Source: Chloroflexota bacterium
Lineage (GTDB): Bacteria > Chloroflexota > Anaerolineae > Anaerolineales > Anaerolineaceae
Length of the DNA: 49,904 nucleotides
Reading direction: 5' to 3'
Assembly: GCA_012799995.1 (NCBI GenBank)
Contig: JAAZKE010000064.1
Span: 1 to 49,904 of the forward strand
Positions 16,601 through 25,020 of the stretch are shown here, piece by piece. Position numbers and translations under genes: made by a program. The notes under the pieces were generated by a model. It did not search any database. It was not told the origin of the DNA and saw only the letters and a program-made list of their open reading frames with translations. Within the stretch, counting starts at the first letter, position 1. Every line of letters begins with the position of its first letter.

Positions 16601-17541
16601 TGGCACATGAACCTGTTGTGAGCCTGACAAAGTGGCATGGATTTGAAGCTTATTCGCTGGAAAACGATCGAATTTTGACTCAAATTGTCCCCAGGTTGGG
16701 CGCCAAAATAATATCGCTTTATGACAAACGAAGCGAACGGGAATGGCTGGCGCCTCCAATCCGACCAGTCAAACAGACTGAGTATGGGCAATCTTTTGTA
16801 GATCAGGACATGAGCGGTTGGGATGAGCTGTTTCCAACCATTTTGCCGTGCGAATGGGAAGGGCACTCTTTTCCAGATCATGGCGAGGTGTGGAGCACTC
16901 CCTGGCAGACGGAAGTGCAGGGTTCAGCGCTGATTTCAGAAGGAAAAGGCACCGGCTTTCCCTATGTTCTCTCCAGAAAAATGGCTTTCACCAGCATAAA
17001 CCGGCTGAAATTTGAATATACACTTAGCAATGAGGGCGATTTCCGATTCCCATGGCTTTGGGCTGCCCATCCGCAGTTTTTGGCTGATGAATCCACAGAG
17101 ATTGTGCTGCCTGCCACGATAAAAAAGGTGATAAATGTAGTTGAGAACGACCCGGTTTTTGGGAGAAGCGGCCAGATTTATGATTGGCCGGTGGCAATGA
17201 TGCCAACCGTTGAGCGACTCCGACTGACAAGGGCTAAGTCGCCTGAAGTGCGGCAGTGTCGTAAATTTTACACGCCTCCGGATAGTTTGATTCAGTGGGC
17301 GGGTCTGCTGCATCATTCCTCGGGAAGTACTCTGTGGTTACGTTGGAAAGCGGATTTCCCGATTTATTTCGGCTTATGGGTTGATGAAGGCTACTATCAA
17401 AAGACAACAGTGGTTGCATTGGAACCATCTTCAGCGTATTATGACGGGCTGCAAATTGCGCTTGCACAAAATCGGGTACCCTGGATTGAACCAGGGCAAA
17501 AAATCGATTGGACGCTTGAAATAGAATTGGATCAACGCTGA
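16600..17541 (+). CDS. Aldose-1-epimerase-like (galactose mutarotase superfamily) protein
   Basis: The 313-residue protein has the beginning of a mutarotase-like beta-sandwich (YSLENDRILTQIVPRLGAKIISLYDKRSEREWL) and WGWDELFPTILPCEWEG/PDHGEVWSTPW (QDMSGWDELFPT, DHGEVW), which places a catalytic-type histidine at the usual position. The segment WLWAAHPQFLADESTEIVLP supports the same superfamily. It probably acts on a free or modified sugar taken up by the upstream ABC transporter. It starts on the last base of the upstream stop codon, so it is coupled. The precise family beyond the superfamily is not settled. Confidence 0.7.
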   Translation: MAHEPVVSLTKWHGFEAYSLENDRILTQIVPRLGAKIISLYDKRSEREWLAPPIRPVKQTEYGQSFVDQDMSGWDELFPTILPCEWEGHSFPDHGEVWSTPWQTEVQGSALISEGKGTGFPYVLSRKMAFTSINRLKFEYTLSNEGDFRFPWLWAAHPQFLADESTEIVLPATIKKVINVVENDPVFGRSGQIYDWPVAMMPTVERLRLTRAKSPEVRQCRKFYTPPDSLIQWAGLLHHSSGSTLWLRWKADFPIYFGLWVDEGYYQKTTVVALEPSSAYYDGLQIALAQNRVPWIEPGQKIDWTLEIELDQR

Positions 17542-17565
17542 TTTCAGTAGGAAAAAGAGGACAAA

Positions 17566-18831
17566 ATGAACCATAAAGAGAGAGCGCTGCTTGCATTAAA
17601 TCATCAGGAGGCTGACCGCGTACCACTGGATCTTGGTGCTACCGGCCAGACCGGCATGCAGGTCTCAACAGTTTATGCGCTGCGCCAGGCATTAAAGCTT
17701 GATCCACCCGGAACTCCGGTGAAAGTAACTGAGCCGTTTCAGATGTTGGGCGAGATAAAAGAAGATCTGCTGGATTTTCTGGGTGCAGATTTCATAGGCA
17801 TGGGCGGTACAAAAAACTTTTTTGGTTTTGAGAACAAGGATTGGAAAGAGTGGCAAACCTATGATGGAACGCCAGTGCTGGTTCCGGGATTGTTCAATAC
17901 CGAACCGGACGAGGATGGATATCTGATGCAATATCCGGAAGGTGACCGGTCAGCGATGCCTTCAGCGAAGATGCCAAAAGGTGGATTCTATTTTGATTCC
18001 ATCGTTCGGCAACCTCCCTTAATCGAAGAGGAGTTGGATCCAGCTGACAACCTCGAAGAATTCACGTTAATCGCGGATGATCAGCTGGAATATATGAAAA
18101 GAGAATCCATTCGCCTGGAAAAAGAATCCGACCGCGCGATTGTGTTGTCTCTGCCCAATATGGCATTCGGAGATATTGCGCTGGTGCCTGCTCCCACGCT
18201 CAAGAATCCGAAAGGGATTCGCGATATGGAGGAGTGGTACATCAGCACAGTCACGCGGAAAGATTACATCATGGAAGTTTTTGCCCGCCAATGTGATATT
18301 GCCTTGGCGAACCTGCCAAAGATTTTTGAGGCTGTTGGCAACCGACCGACTGTTGCCTGGGTGAGCGGTACTGATTTTGGAGCGCAGAATAACAGCTTCA
18401 TTTCCCCGCGCACATTTCGAACCATGTATAAACCTTTCTATTCCAAAATCAACGACTGGATTCATGCAAACACAACCTGGAAAACCTTCATTCACTCCTG
18501 TGGATCAATCATGCCGCTGATACCGGATATCATTGAATCTGGCTTTGATATATTGAATCCGGTGCAGATATCCGCAGCGAACATGGATCCGAATGAATTG
18601 AAACAGCGCTTTGGTGACAGGGTAGTTTTCTGGGGTGGTGGCATTGATACCCAGAGAGTGCTGCCTTTCGGGACGGTTGCTGAGGTTAAGGAGCAGGTCA
18701 AACGCCACATGGAGATTTTTGGGCCGGGAGGCGGATATGTGTTCAATCCGATTCATAATGTCCAATCAAAGGTGCCGGTAGAAAATCTGATTGCGATGTA
18801 CGAAACGCAGCGTGAATATGGAAAATACTAA
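17566..18831 (+). CDS. URO-D-family protein, putative corrinoid methyltransferase-like
   Basis: A 421-residue member starting MNHKERALLALNHQEADRVPLDLG and ending in GGGYVFNPIHNVQSKVPVENLIAMYE, both family signatures. The metal-binding stretch FIHSCGSIMPLIPDIIESGFDILNPVQ keeps the H-x-C-G motif seen in zinc-dependent MtaA/MtbA-type methyltransferases, unlike its neighbour at 15494. The 421-residue length is above that of haem-pathway HemE (about 350). Ribosome-binding site: AAAAAGAGG. With the two other URO-D-type genes of the operon it suggests handling of a methylated substrate, which is an inference. Confidence 0.8.
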   Translation: MNHKERALLALNHQEADRVPLDLGATGQTGMQVSTVYALRQALKLDPPGTPVKVTEPFQMLGEIKEDLLDFLGADFIGMGGTKNFFGFENKDWKEWQTYDGTPVLVPGLFNTEPDEDGYLMQYPEGDRSAMPSAKMPKGGFYFDSIVRQPPLIEEELDPADNLEEFTLIADDQLEYMKRESIRLEKESDRAIVLSLPNMAFGDIALVPAPTLKNPKGIRDMEEWYISTVTRKDYIMEVFARQCDIALANLPKIFEAVGNRPTVAWVSGTDFGAQNNSFISPRTFRTMYKPFYSKINDWIHANTTWKTFIHSCGSIMPLIPDIIESGFDILNPVQISAANMDPNELKQRFGDRVVFWGGGIDTQRVLPFGTVAEVKEQVKRHMEIFGPGGGYVFNPIHNVQSKVPVENLIAMYETQREYGKY

Positions 18832-18848
18832 TAGCATCAAAAGAATAA

Positions 18849-19400
18849 ATGACGATTGATTCAGAAAAACTGAGACAAATAGCGCTTGAACTTGGCGCTG
18901 CCGATGCGAAATGGATTGCCGTTGAAGAAGTACCGCTTAACCGGGAATTTCGAGCTGCCTGTGAGTCCAACCGCTGCGGTAATTACGGAAGAAACTGGAC
19001 CTGCCCACCCGAAATCGGTGATATTGATGAGCTGATGGATGAGTTTCGGACGTATCAGAACGCGATTATCTATCAGACGGTAACCCCAATTGAGGATTCT
19101 TTTGATATTGAAGGGATGCTGGCTGCCGGGGAAAATCATAACCGGTTAACTGCAAAATTGCGTGTAGCCTATGATGGTTACCCGTTCACAAAGAAGCTTC
19201 ATCTTGGCGCAGGCGGCTGCAGAGTGTGTCAGCGGTGTGCCAAGCGGAAAAATGAACCCTGCCGTTTTCCTGACCAGGCGATTGCCTCGCTTGAAGCCTA
19301 CGGAGTATCCGTATTTGAGCTCGCTCAAAAATTAGGTATGAACTACGTCTCCGGACAGAACACGGTGACGTACTTCGGCGCGTTCCTGTATTCTGAGTGA
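18849..19400 (+). CDS. DUF2284-family putative metal-binding protein
   Basis: The 183-residue product shows the DUF2284 cysteine pattern: CESNRCGNYGRNWTCPP in the first third and GGCRVCQRCAKRKNEPCRFP later. These cysteines are likely to bind metal or an iron-sulfur cluster. The family is often found near URO-D-like methyltransferases and corrinoid proteins in anaerobes, which fits its place 17 bases behind a URO-D gene. The function is unknown. It has no strong ribosome-binding site and may depend on coupling. Confidence 0.8.
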   Translation: MTIDSEKLRQIALELGAADAKWIAVEEVPLNREFRAACESNRCGNYGRNWTCPPEIGDIDELMDEFRTYQNAIIYQTVTPIEDSFDIEGMLAAGENHNRLTAKLRVAYDGYPFTKKLHLGAGGCRVCQRCAKRKNEPCRFPDQAIASLEAYGVSVFELAQKLGMNYVSGQNTVTYFGAFLYSE

Positions 19401-19426
19401 TAATGGTAAGTGGAATTCAGCTGGAT

Positions 19427-19455
19427 TTGACAAGAGTTTGAATATGGTGTATTAT
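19427..19455 (+). promoter_or_regulatory. Sigma-70-type promoter of the initiator tRNA gene
   Basis: A perfect -35 TTGACA (19427-19432) is separated by 17 bases from TATTAT (19450-19455). Transcription would start about 5-7 bases before the tRNA, as expected for a short 5' leader. Confidence 0.8.
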
Positions 19456-19466
19456 TGATATTCCGA

Positions 19467-19538
19467 TGCGGGGTAGAGCAGAGGCAGCTCGTCGGGCTCA
19501 TAACCCGGAGGTCAGTGGTTCGAATCCGCTCCCCGCTA
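19467..19538 (+). tRNA. Initiator tRNA-fMet (CAU anticodon)
   Basis: The 72-base sequence folds into a cloverleaf: acceptor stem 19467-19473 with 19531-19537, D stem GAGC/GCUC, anticodon loop CUCAUAA (anticodon CAU at 19499-19501), and T stem AGUGG/CCGCU. Initiator features are present: three consecutive G-C pairs closing the anticodon stem, A11-U24 in the D stem and no pairing at position 1-72. The mismatch here is U1/U72 rather than the common C1/A72. CCA is not encoded. The 3' part from 19497 also belongs to the island attachment repeat, so this copy has probably been completed by element DNA. Confidence 0.93.
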
Positions 19539-19540
19539 CT
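19497..19540 (+). repeat. Attachment site attL (44-bp direct repeat in the tRNA 3' part)
   Basis: The 44 bases from the anticodon loop to two bases past the discriminator are repeated exactly at 44485-44528. The bases on either side differ. Integration in the 3' part of a tRNA gene with an integrase next to it is the classic layout of genomic islands. Confidence 0.93.
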
Positions 19541-19569
19541 AAAAAATTAGCCTGTTTTGACCGTAAATA

Positions 19570-19628
19570 GTTAGAATCAGGTGTGTTTGTATTTAATATA
19601 GCCACCATGATTCTAACACTTTTCTAAC
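19570..19628. promoter_or_regulatory. Candidate integrase arm-type sites
   Basis: GTTAGAATCA (19570-19579) and TGATTCTAAC (19608-19617) are a perfect 10-bp inverted pair, and TTCTAAC occurs again at 19622-19628. They lie between attL and the integrase gene stop. Repeated short sites beside attL are expected for arm binding by the integrase or its accessory factor. A weak terminator for the integrase gene is the alternative. Confidence 0.35.
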
Positions 19629-19636
19629 GCTTATTT

Positions 19637-20821
19637 TTATAGCTGGTTCGACAAGATGCCTGAAACGTTTAATTGCTTTCCAATTTTCTCACTCGCTATT
19701 CTATTTTGTTCTTGTGATATATGAGCATAAGTATTCATAGTAAAACCTACATCACTATGGCCTATGAAGCTGGATATTGTCTTGAAATCTATACCTGCTG
19801 CGACCATTTGACTGACACACGAATGGCGTAGATCATGAAATCTGATTATTCTTAACCCATGCCGTATTAGTAATTTTTTAAATGTATGGGATATATAATC
19901 TGGTTTCAATAATTCACCTCTAGCATTCACAAATATATAGTCAATGTATTCTTGACAATAGGCATTTCCATAATATTTCATATTTCGTTCTTGTTCTATT
20001 TTTAAGTTTTTAAGAAAAGAAACAGTATCTAAGTTCAATGTGATGACACGATTACTACTATCAGATTTCATTTGACTGGATTCTGCTATGCCTGTTTTTT
20101 TACCATCGTAGGTTCTGATAATTTTATTATTAACAGACAGGGAACCTGTTTCGAAGTTAAGTGAACTCCAACGTAAACCCAGAAGCTCTGAACGCCTAAG
20201 ACCTGTTATGACTGCAACTAAAATAACAGGAAATAATTTAGTGTCTTTTAGTTTTGTAAGCAAAAGTATTATTTCATCAGTATTGTAAAAAGATACTGTA
20301 GGTCTTTGGGTTCTTGGCATATTCACCAGATAATCAGCAGGGTTTTCATTAATAATTCTATTTTTGATTGCCCATGAAAAACAGCCATGTATTAATTCAT
20401 GATGTTTTCTCACTGTATTCTGAGATAAGCCGGAATCCAGTTTATAACGATAGTAGTTTTCAATATCTTCTGATGTTACTTTCACAACATTTTTGCCTAA
20501 TTTGTTGAAATAAGGACTAATGTGCTTATCAACTATGTTCTTGTAACCTTGATATGTAGTAATTTGAACTGATTGCTTTTTAATTTCTATGTAATATTCC
20601 ATATACTTCCCAAATGAAATATTTGAACAAGGCGAAAACCTTAAACCACTATACAATGCTTTCTGATCCAGAAGGAAGGAATGGGCTTTTGTTTTTCCTC
20701 CTCTTTCACTAATAGAAATACCAGATGGGATCCATTTTTGTTTCCTTTCTCCTTTCTCGTCTCGTAAGTTCAAGACACAGTAATATTTATTGCTCTTAAT
20801 TTGTAGACTACCTGTCACCAT
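19637..20821 (-). CDS. int: Tyrosine recombinase (phage-type integrase)
   Basis: The start is placed at 20821 because AAGGAGAAAATA lies directly before that ATG, while the longer frame would overlap the upstream gene. The 394-residue product has an N-terminal AP2-like arm-binding region (SLQIKSNKYYCVLNLRDEKG), a SAM-like core-binding domain (about residues 80-170) and a C-terminal catalytic domain. The catalytic set is visible: Arg in TGLRRSELLGLRW, His and Arg in FHDLRHS, His in IGHSD and the tyrosine nucleophile in NTYAHIS. It catalyses integration and excision at the tRNA-fMet site. Confidence 0.93.
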   Translation of the reverse strand: MVTGSLQIKSNKYYCVLNLRDEKGERKQKWIPSGISISERGGKTKAHSFLLDQKALYSGLRFSPCSNISFGKYMEYYIEIKKQSVQITTYQGYKNIVDKHISPYFNKLGKNVVKVTSEDIENYYRYKLDSGLSQNTVRKHHELIHGCFSWAIKNRIINENPADYLVNMPRTQRPTVSFYNTDEIILLLTKLKDTKLFPVILVAVITGLRRSELLGLRWSSLNFETGSLSVNNKIIRTYDGKKTGIAESSQMKSDSSNRVITLNLDTVSFLKNLKIEQERNMKYYGNAYCQEYIDYIFVNARGELLKPDYISHTFKKLLIRHGLRIIRFHDLRHSCVSQMVAAGIDFKTISSFIGHSDVGFTMNTYAHISQEQNRIASEKIGKQLNVSGILSNQL

Positions 20822-20831
20822 TATTTTCTCC

Positions 20832-21779
20832 TTATGATGCCAAGTAATCGTCATTTCCATTGTTTGATTGGCCAATACTACCATCTTTCATGGAAGTATT
20901 ACTATTATCCATAGTTAGTGAAGACTCTAAAAATTTATTAATACTCTTTATAAGGCATCCAGAGTAATTTCGTAAAATATTAGATGTTATATTCTCAAAA
21001 TTATGCACCTTACTAAAATAATATGCGGAATCTTTAGGATTGGTTAAGCCAATTGCTCTGTAAAACTCGATGATTTGAAAAATAGAAAAGAAATTATTCT
21101 CATATGTTTTCACAAATGGATGATGTGGGCTATTCTCTTCAAAGAATTTCTTGATTAATACTTCGTTGCAGGAACTTTGAAAATTCTTGTAATAATTTGG
21201 TAATAAAATAAGATCATTAATCAAATTATTACAGGTTTGCCTGACAATATCTTCGAATTGCAGGTTTTTTCTTTTTAGTCTCTTTTTACGAAATTCTAGA
21301 CGAGCATCAACAGGGCTACTTCCGTTACTCTGTAGCTTTTTATTGTAGTATTCAATTTCAAAATAATCATTCTTTGCTACTATATTGTGGCTCATTAATA
21401 ATAGCGGATCGTGTGATTGATATCTATTCCGTAAGTTGTGCAAGTGTGAATATAATAAACATATTAGCTTGTTTAGCTTGAAGTTTCTAATGTAGCTATC
21501 TTCTTCACAGAAATCTATTTTCAAATCGATTCTGTGAAGTTTCATCTCATCAATATGAAATTCTTTCAGTACATATTGATAGAGATTTATTGTTTTTTCA
21601 AGTGAATCGCACTCTTCCCCACAATATTGCTCAGGATTAAGGATCACAAAAATAGTACTATTTCCGGTATTATGATTAATACGTTGACTAAATTTAATGC
21701 CATCTTTGTTTCTACACTCAATATTATCGAATATTACAAAATTCATCGTATGAATTGTACAAATAACTGAATCAAACAT
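20832..21779 (-). CDS. Putative replication initiator / relaxase-like protein of the element
   Basis: A 315-residue AT-rich gene immediately upstream of the integrase. KLHRIDLKIDF resembles the R-x-D-x-x-x-D motif of Rep_trans and MobT-type nicking proteins, and VDARLEFRKKRLKRK resembles the following basic strand of such proteins. It sits between integrase and repressor, a usual place for a Rep or relaxase in small integrative elements. A catalytic tyrosine was not assigned. The call rests on these weak motifs and on context, and an unrelated element protein remains possible. Its 3' end lies 10 bases before the chosen integrase start. Confidence 0.4.
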   Translation of the reverse strand: MFDSVICTIHTMNFVIFDNIECRNKDGIKFSQRINHNTGNSTIFVILNPEQYCGEECDSLEKTINLYQYVLKEFHIDEMKLHRIDLKIDFCEEDSYIRNFKLNKLICLLYSHLHNLRNRYQSHDPLLLMSHNIVAKNDYFEIEYYNKKLQSNGSSPVDARLEFRKKRLKRKNLQFEDIVRQTCNNLINDLILLPNYYKNFQSSCNEVLIKKFFEENSPHHPFVKTYENNFFSIFQIIEFYRAIGLTNPKDSAYYFSKVHNFENITSNILRNYSGCLIKSINKFLESSLTMDNSNTSMKDGSIGQSNNGNDDYLAS

Positions 21780-22387
21780 CTATATAATAACTCCTAATAA
21801 TTTCTAAATTCATATTTCCCTTCAGAGGGTTTCTTTTATTTTGTTTTATTGTTTTGAATAAATATTTGGTCTTTAACATTTGAACCTCTCTTATAATTTT
21901 GAATTTTTATAACTGTGTAAAAATTTGCTTACTAAACTAATCCATAATCATATAGCCCCCATTTCTTTTCATGTATATTTTAGTAAATAAGTGTATGCCG
22001 AAATATCTGGAAATACACAAAAATTTACTTATATTAACTATAATATACATGAAAAAATTGATTTGTCAATAGCGAATTCGTTTACTGGAGGAATGTATTG
22101 TTATTAGTGAAAAATTACTAGAAATGATAATAGCATTGAAAGGTAAATAACCACTAATATCTTATCTAAATGATCAATTTATAAACAGAATTAGGTCTTA
22201 AATATAATACCTTGCGTGTCAATATTCTTATATTGGAATTAGTCAAACCCATCTAATTTAAAATGTAAAAATATATTATGAACTATATGGATAAAAAAGT
22301 CATAACTACAAAATCTATTAAATTCTCTTATGGAACATAGGATTATTCTTTGAAATCACTTATAAAATATAAATTGATTAGAATAAT
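21780..22387. other. AT-rich non-coding stretch between Rep-like and repressor genes
   Basis: About 600 bases without a convincing gene. It contains the long imperfect inverted repeat listed separately (21970-22051). The rest is A/T-rich with no recognisable feature. Confidence 0.5.
21970..22051. repeat. Long imperfect inverted repeat, possible origin or operator
   Basis: The left arm (21970-21992, starting CATGTATATTTTAGTaa) and the right arm (22027-22051, ending aTATAATATACATG) are inverted copies with few mismatches. Inside them GTGTAT (21991-21996) pairs with ATACAC (22013-22018). The structure is about 80 bases long and lies between the Rep-like gene and the repressor gene. It could be a nick site/origin hairpin or a binding site for the repressor. 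Confidence 0.45.
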
Positions 22388-22993
22388 CTAATCATAAATA
22401 TTTCGCATGAAATTGAAAGCAACACCCAAAATCCTTGGAAGTTTTTCTATTTGATCATATTGATATGAAGAGAGAGGATAGTTATTATTTTCTGGAATTA
22501 GATCAAACCCTGATGCAATTCTAACAAACTTTCTAACAGTGATTTCCCCATCTATGAACCGTACCGCGACTATGTCATTCGTTTTTACGGGAACGGCATT
22601 TTCACAGTATACGTAATCATCTTTATTAATGAGTGGTACCATACTTTCATCTGGCATTTTTACAACAAAATTTGTGCCAATTATGTCCTCAACCTTTCTT
22701 GTTAATTTATCTATAATATTATTCTGTATAATTTTCACTATCTGTTCATTCTGTTCATTATTTTGAAAATCGTTATCAAGCGAAGAATTATATTTATCAG
22801 ATTTAATGAAAAATGAAACAGGTTTTTTAAAATAATCAGAAATGATTTTGAGGTTCTCATTATTTGGAGTAGTCCCTTTCCGCCATTTAGTAATAGCTGC
22901 TTGCGATATTCCTGTTTCTTTGGAGAATTTTCTTGCAGATATTCCATTCTCTTTTAACATAAGTTCAAATCGATCGATTAAAAATGAGTACAT
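22388..22993 (-). CDS. CI/LexA-like repressor with HTH and S24 peptidase-like domain
   Basis: The 201-residue protein begins with a Cro/CI-type helix-turn-helix (about residues 8-60, ARKFSKETGISQAAITKWRKG) and ends with an S24-like domain. The serine is probably Ser117 in PDESMVPLI and the lysine Lys155 in GEITVRKFVR. These are the catalytic pair of self-cleaving repressors that respond to DNA damage. A clear Ala-Gly cleavage site in the linker (about 65-105) was not seen, so cleavage is uncertain. It likely represses the excision or replication genes of the island and may link them to the SOS response. Confidence 0.8.
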   Translation of the reverse strand: MYSFLIDRFELMLKENGISARKFSKETGISQAAITKWRKGTTPNNENLKIISDYFKKPVSFFIKSDKYNSSLDNDFQNNEQNEQIVKIIQNNIIDKLTRKVEDIIGTNFVVKMPDESMVPLINKDDYVYCENAVPVKTNDIVAVRFIDGEITVRKFVRIASGFDLIPENNNYPLSSYQYDQIEKLPRILGVAFNFMRNIYD

Positions 22994-24294
22994 ATCATCC
23001 CTTTTTTTACTATTAACCTAATTAAACTTTCCTTAATGATAACATAAGTGTACTTTGGTGAATAATTATATTATAAGGTTATTTACTTTCAACATTTTTT
23101 TGATCAGAAATATTTCCTTTTAATTTAAATATGATGACATTTATAACTATTATTCATATAGAAATATCAAAATTATCTAAAATTTTATTTAGAAAATCTC
23201 TCACTAATGATTGATCAAATATTTATAAAAATGTGGTAAGAAAAAGACTACTTCATTAGCACAAACAGTCTAATGATAAACAGTATTGATCATGATTTCG
23301 TTAGTATTTATGGATTAAACAATCCTGACGATACCTGAAACAAACTTTTGCCTTTTTTTGTAAATTATTAATTTTTATTTAATTGATGTGGAGCAATTTA
23401 TTTTGCCAGATAAATTTCTATTCGATATCATCTGGAATTTTTATCGTATTTTTAGATGAAAAGCAGGTTTTGCTTGCGATTATTTTTTATATCAAGCGCG
23501 AAGAGGATAATTATTGTTGGGTACTATACATTATCAAAAGAGAATGTCGTATAGGTTTCCTTTGATCAAAAGATTTATCAAAAAGAAGAGAGTTTACATT
23601 TTTCTACTGACCTAAATGTTATGTTTCTGTACAAGGTAGAGTGCCGTAAATCCTAATGAATTTTAGAAAATAAATTATTTTATTAGAAATAGAAGCATTA
23701 TGGACGATAATTTCTTAAAATCCCTTCATTTTTGCTTTATATACTTGTAATTTTCATATTAATTAGGTTGTAATGAATTTCTCTAAAAGAGGGGCAATTA
23801 ATAGCGGTTATCCTGTACGTAAAGTGGTTTATTAATGGACTACCTTCTTATAAATGAGGACAAAAAACGCTCATTATCTATCCAGGACATGGTAAATCGT
23901 TTATTACAGCATTTGGACTATGATTTTTTCGGTAACATAACCAAATTTGACATGGCTGGACTCACCGATTGGAATACTTGATTCCAAAAAATCAGCAACC
24001 TTTTGAGATAATCTGCTTCGCGTTCTTAACCTGATAAATCAAATGTCTTGATATCTTCATCTTTCTACAACTAAGGCATATGCATTAGATTATCGTTTTG
24101 GCAAGAAGTAAGGTGTTAATTTTGTAAACTTCCAGTGGTAAAAGGGGCAGTTTCGACCTAAACTACACCTTAATTCTAATGGTTACTTACGTTATTATGA
24201 TTTATAAATTCCAATTAAATATATTACTATACTATTCGCACCGCACTTTGAAGGAATCAACGGAAACTTTCTCTCTAATTCAATTGTTAAGGAT
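22994..24294. other. Gene-poor AT-rich stretch in the island
   Basis: About 1.3 kb, apart from the repressor promoter, with no gene that can be supported. Short frames are present, for example 23835-23981 on the plus strand (MDYLLINEDKKRSLSIQDMV...) and 23383-23565. None has a recognisable product and they are interrupted by stops, so decayed coding DNA is likely. The strip ends at the terminal gene of the large defence operon. Confidence 0.45.
23065..23092 (-). promoter_or_regulatory. Promoter of the repressor gene
   Basis: On the minus strand TTGAAA (complement of 23087-23092) is followed after 16 bases by TATAAT (complement of 23065-23070), about 70 bases upstream of the repressor ATG. 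The 9-mer ATAAGTGTA at 23044-23052, near the expected transcription start, recurs at 21987-21995 within the inverted repeat, and may be part of an operator. Confidence 0.5.
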
Positions 24295-25020
24295 TCAAAT
24301 AACGTAATTCAATTTAACGACTTCTAATCCTTTATCGTTACGATGAAAGGATAACATACCAGCTGTTTGAACAACTCTCCTTGGTTCATTTATTGATATC
24401 CCTAGTAATAAGGGGTTCATTGTCAGATCAATCAATGAAATCTCAGAAATATGATCGGCAACAAGAATTGATGACAATAACCAACTGGCTATGCAATCAT
24501 CATCAATCGGTATCGGGTTTAGCTGAACAAATCCGTTAATATTTGTAATAAGTCCCCAATCTGTTATCGTCTGGATGACACGGTTAACATTTCTTGGTAT
24601 TGAACTAATATTCGGAAACTGTTCGCCAACCCGATCTACAACGGTCTTTCTTAAAACACTACCAGTAAGGTGGCATAGTGTTCCTATCACCTTAACGGTT
24701 TCTTTATAAATTGGGAATACATTTAAGGAGAGTCCAAAATGTAATATAGGAAGCATTTTGAAATTATCAGTCAGGTTAAAACTGATTGCGGACATACGTA
24801 AAAGGGTAAAGTCATCATTTGATGTTAACCAAAGCCGCGTTAGTTGATTAAGCGTTTTACGGGATGATTCTGAGCCTTTTATTTGCGTTGCCAGATAATC
24901 ATGGAGCAAGGTTTGGGCTTCTTTTAGATTAGTATGTGAAACAGATAGTTCATAGGCATAGTTAACCCAATGTAAGGACAAGAATCGATCAGCTCCAATC
25001 GAAAGAGGTTTAATAACCAT
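24295..25020 (-). CDS. Unknown 241-residue protein, last gene of the defence operon
   Basis: I do not recognise this family. The product seems mostly alpha-helical and soluble. The region VIQTITDWGLITNINGFVQLNPIPI reads like a winged-helix C-terminal wing, which suggests a DNA-binding or assembly role. The start overlaps the helicase stop by 11 bases, so it is translationally coupled and almost certainly works with the helicase. BrxA-type small BREX proteins occupy a similar niche but no BrxA signature is seen. No signal peptide or membrane segment is visible. Confidence 0.55.
   Translation of the reverse strand: MVIKPLSIGADRFLSLHWVNYAYELSVSHTNLKEAQTLLHDYLATQIKGSESSRKTLNQLTRLWLTSNDDFTLLRMSAISFNLTDNFKMLPILHFGLSLNVFPIYKETVKVIGTLCHLTGSVLRKTVVDRVGEQFPNISSIPRNVNRVIQTITDWGLITNINGFVQLNPIPIDDDCIASWLLSSILVADHISEISLIDLTMNPLLLGISINEPRRVVQTAGMLSFHRNDKGLEVVKLNYVI

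Noticed and set aside
23383..23565. Plus-strand frame of 60 residues in the AT-rich strip
   Set aside because: No ribosome-binding site, no recognisable product, and composition typical of random AT-rich DNA.
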